From Undivivens sp041654215 (GTDB lineage Bacteria; Omnitrophota; Gorgyraeia; Gygaellales; Profunditerraquicolaceae), in the NCBI GenBank assembly GCA_041654215.1, contig JBAZDY010000102.1, forward strand, positions 1 to 5,443: a stretch of 5,443 bases of DNA, in the 5' to 3' direction. Both the position numbers and the translations under genes were made by a program. Shown here one piece after another: positions 1 to 4,011 of the stretch (positions are counted from its first letter, which is position 1; each line of letters begins with the position of its first letter). The notes beneath the pieces are model-generated. The model worked only from the letters and a program-made list of their open reading frames with translations, was not told the DNA's origin and ran no database searches.

Positions 1-95
1 TCGGCGAGCTCCTTCCGCGGGATGGCGTTCTCCCGGCCGCGGTGGCTGGCCAGGATCAGCATGATTCGCATTCTGATGGTTTCCTGCATGGTCAT
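1..95 (-). CDS. Partial phage protein with possible N-terminal helix-turn-helix (runs off left edge)
   Basis: Only the first 31 codons are in the window. The reading frame opens at the ATG at 95-93 and stays open to base 1. The ATG overlaps the stop of the upstream RlpA-like gene as ATGA, so the two are probably translationally coupled. A second in-frame ATG two codons later (89-87) is an alternative start. The visible peptide has a basic helix (TIRMRIMLILASHRGRE) followed by ENAIPRKELA. From memory, a short helix, then G-x-x-NAI, then a second helix containing LA, is how several small phage winged-helix or HTH proteins begin, in which the second helix leads to the recognition helix. The recognition helix would lie outside the window, so DNA binding is inferred. 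No function can be assigned beyond 'possible regulator or conserved phage protein'. Confidence 0.6.
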   Translation of the reverse strand, partial: MTMQETIRMRIMLILASHRGRENAIPRKELA

Positions 96-536
96 TCCCC
101 CAGGTAGATTTCGACGTCGATCACGCCCTCGCGGATCATGCCGAGGGCTCGGGCTGCAGCCTCGGAAAGATCCAGGGCTCGGCCGAGTTTGACGGCCGGG
201 CCGCGGTCGATCACGGTGACGACGACGGACGCCCCTGTGTCTGGCCGGGTCACCCGGATCCGCTTCCCGAACGGCAGCCAGGGAGAGGCGGCGGTGAGGG
301 CGTTTTTGTCGAAGATCCGGCCGGACGTTGTCGGCCGGCCGTGATGGCGGCCGCCGTAGTAGCTGGCCTTCCCTCGCAGCGTGAGGGCAGCCTCGAGGTT
401 GATGACCTTCTCACCCAGGACCGCAAGTTCGGTATTCCGGGCATCGGATTCGATCCGGAGATCCCGGAGCTCGCAACCTTTGACCGTGTCGCTTTCGATG
501 ATGACGCCCAGGGCGATAACCAGAACGGCGATGATG
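92..536 (-). repeat. Tandem duplication, unit A (paired with 919-1363)
   Basis: Bases 92-536 align without net insertion or deletion to 919-1363 at a constant offset of 827. Similarity is uneven. Bases 92-133 match with 2 differences in 42. The central barrel-coding part is much more diverged. Bases 381-536 match with 3 differences in 156, including 111 identical bases (426-536). Confidence 0.9.
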
Positions 537-745
537 GCTGCGTTCGCTCGGGCAAGCCGTCTTCCGGCCGCTATCTCTTCCTCAAGGCGACGCTTGAAGT
601 AATCACGATCGTTCCTCACCGTGTCATAGCTCGACGCCATCTTCTCGACCGCGTCGGCGATTCTTTGGAGAGATCCGACGTTGATGTTTTCGACCGTATT
701 CCCGCCATTCCATTCTGCCTTTGAGAGTTCGCGGAAGTTGCTCAT
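92..745 (-). CDS. Membrane-anchored RlpA-like double-psi beta-barrel protein, copy A (long N-terminus)
   Basis: This gene encodes 217 residues. Residues 1-67 are hydrophilic and largely helical (probable coiled coil about 25-65). Residues 68-84 form one transmembrane helix, 85-122 a charged coiled-coil-like stalk, and 125-215 an RlpA-like double-psi beta-barrel domain. The barrel shows ASYYGG, HGRPTTSG, LTAASPWLPFG, the signature DRGP (D180), and LDLSEAAARALGM. Without a signal peptidase site the protein is best read as type II: N-terminus in the cytoplasm, barrel outside the membrane. RlpA-family proteins bind or cleave peptidoglycan glycan strands. Here the usual histidine after TAA is S154 and the usual glutamate after SG/NG is R143, so catalysis is doubtful. 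The start at 745 follows a G-rich Shine-Dalgarno stretch and lies 3 bases after the stop of the 57-codon gene. It is a paralogue of the gene at 919-1395. The fold is confident; the biological role is not. Confidence 0.88.
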   Translation of the reverse strand: MSNFRELSKAEWNGGNTVENINVGSLQRIADAVEKMASSYDTVRNDRDYFKRRLEEEIAAGRRLARANAAIIAVLVIALGVIIESDTVKGCELRDLRIESDARNTELAVLGEKVINLEAALTLRGKASYYGGRHHGRPTTSGRIFDKNALTAASPWLPFGKRIRVTRPDTGASVVVTVIDRGPAVKLGRALDLSEAAARALGMIREGVIDVEIYLGE

Positions 746-748
746 GGC

Positions 749-922
749 TCACTCCCCCCTTTTCGATCGTCTTGCCTTTCTTCCGGGAACGGCAAAGTGC
801 AGGGTGATTTTCTTCACCCGCGGAAGCTTTGACATTTCCTGCGCGGCCAGCATCATCGCGGCGGCCGTGACAAACTTCTTGTTTTGAATCGTCCCGTCTT
901 CGAATTCTGTTTGCACGTTCAT
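749..922 (-). CDS. Small basic protein of unknown function (57 aa)
   Basis: I do not recognise this 57-residue protein. It starts MNVQTEFEDGTIQNKKF, continues with an alanine- and methionine-rich helix (about residues 18-32, TAAAMMLAAQEMSKL), then a short beta-like segment (KKITLHFAVPG) and a strongly basic tail (RKARRSKRGE). The start at 922 is chosen because its ATG overlaps the stop of the upstream RlpA-like gene as ATGA. The same arrangement occurs at the end of the other RlpA-like copy. The frame extends farther upstream, but only as an out-of-frame reading of that gene. The stop lies 3 bases before the next RlpA-like gene. It sits between the two duplicated copies, so it was either part of the duplicated unit or inserted later. 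The basic tail could bind nucleic acid or phospholipid; this is inference only. Confidence 0.72.
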   Translation of the reverse strand: MNVQTEFEDGTIQNKKFVTAAAMMLAAQEMSKLPRVKKITLHFAVPGRKARRSKRGE

Positions 923-1363
923 TCCCCCAGGTAGATGTCGACATCGATCACGCCCTCGCGCAACATCCCGAGCGCCCTGGCTGCCGCCGTTGACAGGTCC
1001 AGCCCCCGGCCCAAGCGTGGATGTGGTCCGCGATCCGTAACCGTGCAGACAACAGACTTGCCGTTTCTGATATTCGTTACCCGGATCCGCCTCCCGAACG
1101 GCAGCCACGGGGAGGCCGCGGTGAGCTCCTGGTCGTTGAACACGGCCCCGCTTGCGGTCAGCCGGCCGTTATGCCAGCCCCCATAGTGGCTCGCCCCGGT
1201 TCTGATGGTGAGGGCCGCCTCGAGGTTGATGACCTTCTCGCCCAGGACCGCGAGTTCGGTATTCCGGGCATCGGATTCGATCCGGAGATCCCGGAGCTCG
1301 CAACCTTTGACCGTGTCGCTTTCGATGATGACGCCCAGGGCGATAACCAGAACGGCGATGATG
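919..1363 (-). repeat. Tandem duplication, unit B (paired with 92-536)
   Basis: This is the second copy of the duplicated RlpA-like segment. The most conserved block, 1208-1363, encodes the membrane helix and stalk (residues 11-63 of copy B, 70-122 of copy A). Homology stops abruptly at 1363/536, where the two N-terminal coding parts become unrelated. Confidence 0.9.
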
Positions 1364-1395
1364 AGAGCCTCGACAATGATGATCAGATTTTTCAT
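919..1395 (-). CDS. Membrane-anchored RlpA-like double-psi beta-barrel protein, copy B (short N-terminus)
   Basis: This gene encodes 158 residues. The hydrophobic N-terminus (residues 3-24, MKNLIIIVEALIIAVLVIAL) is a signal anchor. Residues 25-65 form a charged helical stalk, and 67-156 the RlpA-like double-psi beta-barrel with ASHYGG, LTAASPWLPFG, DRGP (D121) and LDLSTAAARALGM. It has no lipobox, unlike typical lipoprotein RlpA. The usual catalytic-region histidine is S95 and the glutamate is A84, so it may bind glycan without cutting it. The ATG at 1395 is preferred over an upstream TTG at 1410. It has a near-perfect GGAGGT 4 bases upstream and overlaps the stop of the preceding micro-gene as ATGA. 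Its stop overlaps the next gene in the same way. It is paralogous to the gene at 92-745. The stalk and membrane segment are almost identical at DNA level, while the barrels share roughly 70% of residues. Confidence 0.87.
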   Translation of the reverse strand: MKNLIIIVEALIIAVLVIALGVIIESDTVKGCELRDLRIESDARNTELAVLGEKVINLEAALTIRTGASHYGGWHNGRLTASGAVFNDQELTAASPWLPFGRRIRVTNIRNGKSVVCTVTDRGPHPRLGRGLDLSTAAARALGMLREGVIDVDIYLGE

Positions 1396-1484
1396 TTGGA
1401 CCTCCACCAATCCAGATGTTTTTCAGCGGCCAGGGCGGCAGCCGGGATGATCAGAAAAAAACCGATGATGAATAGGTCGATCAT
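1392..1484 (-). CDS. Micro-gene: 30-residue membrane or signal-peptide-like peptide
   Basis: This very short frame starts with ATG at 1484-1482 and ends with TGA overlapping the ATG of RlpA-like copy B. The peptide begins MIDLFIIGFFLIIPAAALAA and ends EKHLDWWRSK. It is a single hydrophobic helix of about 16 residues with an acidic n-region and a charged, tryptophan-containing tail. The AAALAA/E run resembles a signal-peptidase site, but with only ten residues after it an uncleaved membrane peptide is more likely. The gene starts 5 bases after the stop of the 175-codon gene; no strong Shine-Dalgarno is visible, so translation would rely on coupling. Support comes from the exact fit between two genes, the ATGA overlap, and the hydrophobic pattern. 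Function is unknown; small phage membrane peptides can be holins, antiholins or exclusion factors, but nothing here picks one. Confidence 0.6.
   Translation of the reverse strand: MIDLFIIGFFLIIPAAALAAEKHLDWWRSK
1400..1405 (-). promoter_or_regulatory. Shine-Dalgarno deciding the start of RlpA-like copy B
   Basis: The minus strand reads GGAGGT followed by CCAA and ATG at 1395. This strong site lies inside the last codons of the 30-codon micro-gene. It places the start at 1395 rather than at the in-frame TTG at 1410. Confidence 0.75.
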
Positions 1485-1489
1485 GGCGG

Positions 1490-2017
1490 TCACGTCCGGG
1501 TGCGCCGCTCGAAGATGAAGAAAGCCGTACTTGTCGAGAGATTATTTTTTACCGTCACCCGATACTTATCTAGGAAAACTTCCCATGTCCCATCTTTGCG
1601 AAGGATGGCGATTTCTTCTCCATTAAAAATCGCCTTTAAATACACACGGAAATCCAAACAGATGATCGCGCTTATTTCCGGCATGATGGGTTCCCAGTCA
1701 GACTCCTTCTCCTCCACGGGCTCCTTCTCGAATTCCTGCGGCCATATTTTTATTAATGCGGCCCGGATCACCAGGTTGTCTTCTGCCAACCGCTTGGCGT
1801 CTGATAGAGTCAGGGACAGGACGGGTTCGGACGGGGGAAGCGGTGCGAGTTCGTTTTCTTTCCAGTACGTCGGCACGGTGAAATACTCGGGGAATAAAAC
1901 GTAATACCCGTCAAGCTCTTTCTTTACCTTCGTGACCGTCCCCTTCAGCCCGGCCCTTGCGTCAAGGACTCCGCCGTTCGTCACCGACATAACCGTCTCG
2001 CCAACCTTGAATTTCAT
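1490..2017 (-). CDS. Conserved-looking protein of unknown function with N-terminal SH3-like domain (175 aa)
   Basis: Residues 1-60 look like a small SH3/KOW-type beta-barrel: MKFKVGETVMSV, then GLKGTVTKV, then GYYVLF and a closing W52-K-E-N-E-L. Small phage and bacterial proteins commonly begin 'kVGDrV..G..GtVvkv...YyVkF' in this way. Residues 68-92 form a helix. Residues 96-112 are acidic and glutamate-rich (EFEKEPVEEKESDWEP). Residues 115-170 alternate hydrophobic residues as a beta-rich domain (ICLDFRVYLKAIF, then W146EVFLD) that I do not recognise. The start at 2017 is chosen over an upstream in-frame start at 2128 because its ATG overlaps the stop of the preceding micro-gene as ATGA and follows GGGGAGGGG. 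The extra 37 residues of the longer reading are just the out-of-frame image of that micro-gene. The gene is AT-richer than its neighbours, a possible sign of separate origin. No function is assigned. Confidence 0.8.
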   Translation of the reverse strand: MKFKVGETVMSVTNGGVLDARAGLKGTVTKVKKELDGYYVLFPEYFTVPTYWKENELAPLPPSEPVLSLTLSDAKRLAEDNLVIRAALIKIWPQEFEKEPVEEKESDWEPIMPEISAIICLDFRVYLKAIFNGEEIAILRKDGTWEVFLDKYRVTVKNNLSTSTAFFIFERRTRT

Positions 2018-2115
2018 TTTCCCCTCCCCGACCTGCGGTCGAGCCGCCAGGCGACGGAAATTAATCCAGCGTTGAAAGCAACCGCCAGAGCCAGCGCAAT
2101 GTGCCAGAGTTTCAT
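2014..2115 (-). CDS. Micro-gene: 33-residue single-pass membrane peptide
   Basis: An ATG at 2115-2113 opens a 33-codon frame ending in TGA at 2016-2014. The peptide starts MKLWHIALALAVAFNAGLIS and continues VAWRLDRRSGRGK. It has one hydrophobic helix (about residues 3-23) followed by a tail with six basic residues, predicting a tail on the cytoplasmic side. Both ends overlap neighbours as ATGA: its start with the stop of the replication gene, its stop with the start of the SH3-like gene. A good Shine-Dalgarno, GAGGTG, lies 5 bases before the start. The double overlap, ribosome site and hydrophobic pattern make it likely to be real despite its size. Function is unknown. It resembles the small membrane peptides found in phage early operons, but nothing assigns it to lysis or exclusion. 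Confidence 0.7.
   Translation of the reverse strand: MKLWHIALALAVAFNAGLISVAWRLDRRSGRGK
2021..2029 (-). promoter_or_regulatory. Shine-Dalgarno deciding the start of the SH3-like gene
   Basis: The minus strand reads GGGGAGGGG, then AAA and ATG at 2017. The GGAGG core is 5 bases from the start. Together with the ATGA overlap it favours 2017 over the farther upstream in-frame start. Confidence 0.65.
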
Positions 2116-2996
2116 GCTTGCACCTCATAGCCGTGGATTTTCTTGATACCCGCCTGGGTCTCTGTGTTGGCCGAAGCTCGGAGCTTGTTTCGTTCTTCGG
2201 GAGTCCTGGCCGCTTCGATCTGCGGTTCCCATTTGGCGGCCTGCTGATCTACAAATTCTTTGATCCGGCGATCCTGCTCACGCGCCGCCGACTTCTCGGC
2301 CTCTGTTTTCTCTGGACTTGATCCGACTCGGCGCTCACGCGAAATTTCAGCATCCCTCGGTGAAACAGACCGCATTCCGCCTCCGCGCTCTTGTGATCGT
2401 GCAAGCCAATTCACGATGAAGCGACGATAATTCTTTTTCTTCCCCTTCGCCGGATTCGCCTTGATCCATTCGATCATAGCCGAAAGCTCACGGTCGATAT
2501 CACAAGCGGGATATGCGACGGCCCACGATTGCTTGTCCTCCCCTTTGATTCCCTCCCAAATTAGAGGGAGATTAGATGATAAAGAGATAATACTAGAGGA
2601 TATAAGAGGCGCTTCCGTAGAAGCGGAAATGCATTTCCTTTTTTTCGGAAATGATGATATCTGTCTTTTTCTTCTGTCAGTTAAGGAAAAATCGTCCCAT
2701 GACTTTATTCTATAAATGCCGTTTTCCAGCTTTTCCAATTTTCCATATTTGATACATTTAAGGAGTGTTGATTCTACTAATTCAACTTCTGCATGTAACA
2801 TTCCGGCGAGATGTTCTTTTGTGTAAGCGAACTGCTCATTAGCCCGAATAAAGCCGTTATCCCGATTTGCCAGGGCCATCAAGTCGATAAAGATTGCCCG
2901 CTCCGGGTGATCCAATTCATACCGCGTTGAACCGAAAAGCCACTTTTCCCCATATAGGGGGAACCATGAATAAAGCGGATTCTTTCCGTGTTTCAT
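2112..2996 (-). CDS. Phage replication initiator / replisome-organiser-like protein
   Basis: This gene encodes 294 residues. Residues 10-103 resemble the winged-helix N-terminal domain of phage replisome organisers: WFPLYGEKWLFGST, a helix FIDLMALANRDNGFIRANEQ, then YTKEHLAGMLHAEVELVESTLLKCIKYGKLEKLENGIYRI, which reads as HTH plus wing. Residues 104-155 are a lysine/serine/isoleucine-rich low-complexity linker. Residues 156-206 carry a motif common at the end of phage helicase-loading proteins: W..AYP.CDIDREL..M..WI.ANP..GKKKNYRRFIVNWLAR. A charged helical tail follows (207-294). The likely role is binding the phage origin and recruiting the host or phage helicase. The start at 2996 has AGGAAAGGA 6 bases upstream. 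The gene follows the 108-base structured spacer and overlaps the next micro-gene by ATGA. The linker DNA is AT-rich and palindromic, as expected of an internal origin. The family call is from pattern recognition; the exact subfamily is unsure. Confidence 0.78.
   Translation of the reverse strand: MKHGKNPLYSWFPLYGEKWLFGSTRYELDHPERAIFIDLMALANRDNGFIRANEQFAYTKEHLAGMLHAEVELVESTLLKCIKYGKLEKLENGIYRIKSWDDFSLTDRRKRQISSFPKKRKCISASTEAPLISSSIISLSSNLPLIWEGIKGEDKQSWAVAYPACDIDRELSAMIEWIKANPAKGKKKNYRRFIVNWLARSQERGGGMRSVSPRDAEISRERRVGSSPEKTEAEKSAAREQDRRIKEFVDQQAAKWEPQIEAARTPEERNKLRASANTETQAGIKKIHGYEVQA
2121..2126 (-). promoter_or_regulatory. Shine-Dalgarno of the 33-codon micro-gene
   Basis: The minus strand reads GAGGTG, then CAAGC and ATG at 2115. 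It lies within the last codons of the replication gene and is the main evidence, with the overlaps, that the micro-gene is translated. Confidence 0.6.
2549..2653. other. Candidate replication origin inside the replication gene (AT-rich, palindromic)
   Basis: This stretch encodes the low-complexity linker of the replication protein and differs sharply from the surrounding DNA. Bases 2558-2609 on the plus strand are AT-rich and contain a single C, a strong strand asymmetry. They hold degenerate repeats of the type TTAGAGGGAGA / TTAGATGATAA / CTAGAGGATA. Next to it are a perfect hairpin CGCTTC-CGTA-GAAGCG (2610-2625), a perfect 14-bp palindrome GGAAATGCATTTCC (2625-2638), and a direct repeat CGGAAATG (2624-2631 and 2646-2653, 22 bases apart). 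On the other side is TCCCTC/GAGGGA (2550-2555 with 2564-2569). In lambda, the O gene contains the origin in its linker, with binding repeats next to an AT-rich asymmetric unwinding region. The layout here is similar. Origin function is inference. Confidence 0.45.
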
Positions 2997-3002
2997 AAAT
3001 CA

Positions 3003-3011
3003 TCCTTTCCT
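3003..3011 (-). promoter_or_regulatory. Shine-Dalgarno of the replication gene
   Basis: The minus strand reads AGGAAAGGA, then six bases and ATG at 2996. It begins only one base after the U7 tract and its flanking C of the upstream RNA structure. Folding or read-through of that structure could therefore affect access of ribosomes. Confidence 0.65.
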
Positions 3012-3012
3012 G

Positions 3013-3089
3013 AAAAAAACAGGCCGGGCGGGGCAGACGGGAAGTCCGCCCATGCCAACGGGGGAGGCTGGCATTTGGTCGCCCGGCCT
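3013..3089 (-). terminator. Three-way-junction RNA structure with U7 tail: terminator or regulated read-through element
   Basis: The only sizeable intergenic spacer (2997-3104) folds on the transcribed minus strand. The outer stem AGGCCGGGCG (3089-3080) pairs with CGCCCGGCCT (3030-3021), 10 perfect bp. Inside are two hairpins: ATGCCA/TGGCAT (3074-3069 with 3057-3052, 11-base loop), and GGGCGGAC/GTCTGCCC (3051-3044 with 3038-3031, one G-U pair, 5-base loop). The second hairpin abuts the first and the closing stem, with only a 5-base linker (ACCAA) on one side. The stem is followed by G and U7 (3019-3013). A GC-rich stem plus U-tract is the hallmark of an intrinsic terminator, but the branched, fully paired form is more elaborate than usual. 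It separates the recombination genes from the replication gene. With no visible promoter after it, downstream expression would need read-through or antitermination. Confidence 0.6.
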
Positions 3090-3104
3090 TTGGGGGAACA
3101 TGGG

Positions 3105-4010
3105 TTACGCGATTCTCTGGCTGACGATGCTCTTGGGGAAGAACCGAACCCCGGCGACGCTGGCCGTTCCCTTCATGGCCTTGGCGTACTTGCGGAGCTT
3201 GGTTTCGTCGACGGCCAGGAATTCCCGGGGGACGGCGTTTTCGTCGATGACTTCAAAGTCCCAGTCCTGCCTGGTGGAGATTCCCTTGGTTTCGATCTTG
3301 GCGATGACGGCCGGCGCCTTGGCTGAAAGCTCGGCCTCCCGCTTGGCCGCTTCTTCACGGAGGCGGGCTTGTTCGGCGTCGGCATTGGCCTTGGCGATAC
3401 GGTCACGCTCGGCGGCTTCGCGGCGGATCCGATCGGCCTCTTCCTGGGCCTTGCGGCGGCCCTCTTCGCTTCTAGCCCGGGCAGCTTTTTCATCGGCCTC
3501 CCGGGCTTTCTTTTTGGCCTCTTCCTCAATCCGCCGACGCTCGGCAGTGGCCTTCTCTTCGGCCTCCCTGGCCTTACGCTCGGCCTCCTGCTTGGCCCGG
3601 ATTTTTTCCTGCTCCACTTCCCAGGCCTTGCGCTCGGCTTCTTTCCGGATCCGCTCCTGTTCGGCCAGGTACGCCCCGAGCTTACCCTTGACCGTCTTTT
3701 CGGCGGCGTCGACGGGCTCGATATACTTCCGCTTCTTGTCCAGGGCGACCTTGTGAGCGACGTGAGCGGCCTCGATGATGGGATCGAAAGCCTCGTCGAT
3801 TTCCTTCCTCATGCGCTTGATGGCGATGGAGAAATCGTTGGCGATGGCCAGGGACTCCTGGTCGCGGATGGTGAGGGCCGCGGCCTGGTCGACCAGGGCC
3901 GGGACCTTGGTTTCGATTTCCGACTCCTGGGCGACGGCCGGGAGGACCATGAGCGGAACGCCGACGGGGGCGTCTTCGCTCGGAAAGTCGAAATGCTGGT
4001 CAGCTCTCAT
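3105..4010 (-). CDS. Phage coiled-coil protein of the recombination module
   Basis: This gene encodes 301 residues. Residues 30-111 are helical, containing conserved-looking charged segments (IRDQESLAIANDFSIAIKRM, then EIDEAFDPIIEAAHVAHKVAL). Residues 112-233 are a continuous Ala/Glu/Arg/Lys-rich coiled coil. Residues 238-301 are a compact C-terminal domain (ETKGISTRQDWDFEV, VPREFLAVDETKLRKYAKAMKG, VAGVRFF). From memory, this layout, with a C-terminus reading 'GxSxRxxWxxEVxD...VPxxyLxxDexxl...xKxxxxxxGvrxf', recurs in phage proteins encoded next to exonuclease/annealing genes. Their biochemical role is not established to my knowledge. The start at 4010 is 1 base after the nuclease stop and has AAGGAG 7 bases upstream. 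It is the last gene before the structured spacer. A scaffolding or nuclease-partner role is inference. Confidence 0.82.
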   Translation of the reverse strand: MRADQHFDFPSEDAPVGVPLMVLPAVAQESEIETKVPALVDQAAALTIRDQESLAIANDFSIAIKRMRKEIDEAFDPIIEAAHVAHKVALDKKRKYIEPVDAAEKTVKGKLGAYLAEQERIRKEAERKAWEVEQEKIRAKQEAERKAREAEEKATAERRRIEEEAKKKAREADEKAARARSEEGRRKAQEEADRIRREAAERDRIAKANADAEQARLREEAAKREAELSAKAPAVIAKIETKGISTRQDWDFEVIDENAVPREFLAVDETKLRKYAKAMKGTASVAGVRFFPKSIVSQRIA

Positions 4011-4011
4011 G

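Noticed and set aside
341..724. Pair of similar plus-strand frames (341-724 and 1021-1518) sharing an acidic segment
   Set aside because: They resemble each other only because they lie antisense to the duplicated membrane/stalk block. No start signals and no independent support.
749..1108. 119-residue version of the 57-residue protein
   Set aside because: The extension is the out-of-frame image of the RlpA-like copy B barrel. The overlap-coupled ATG at 922 is the sensible start.
1490..2128. 212-residue version of the SH3-like protein
   Set aside because: The extra 37 residues are an out-of-frame reading of the 33-codon membrane micro-gene. The ATG at 2017 has a strong ribosome site and an ATGA overlap.
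2997..3012. Hammerhead-like ribozyme at the end of the three-way junction
   Set aside because: The helices form a three-way junction, but the conserved CUGAUGA and GAAA core strands are not present at the junction, which has only a 5-base linker.
3000..3101. 33-codon minus-strand frame covering the three-way-junction spacer
   Set aside because: It starts 3 bases after the upstream stop but has no Shine-Dalgarno. Its Pro/Gly-rich content is explained by the GC-rich stems. A leader peptide is possible but unsupported.
3440..3660. Repetitive-looking DNA with recurring tcggcctc/ggcctt units
   Set aside because: This is codon-level repetition of Glu-Ala-Glu-Arg-Lys-Ala heptads in the coiled coil, not a separate repeat element.
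3052..3756. Plus-strand open frame of 234 codons rich in Ser, Arg and Ala
   Set aside because: The repetitive Ser/Ala/Arg pattern is the antisense of the charged coiled coil. It runs across the structured spacer and opposes every supported gene.
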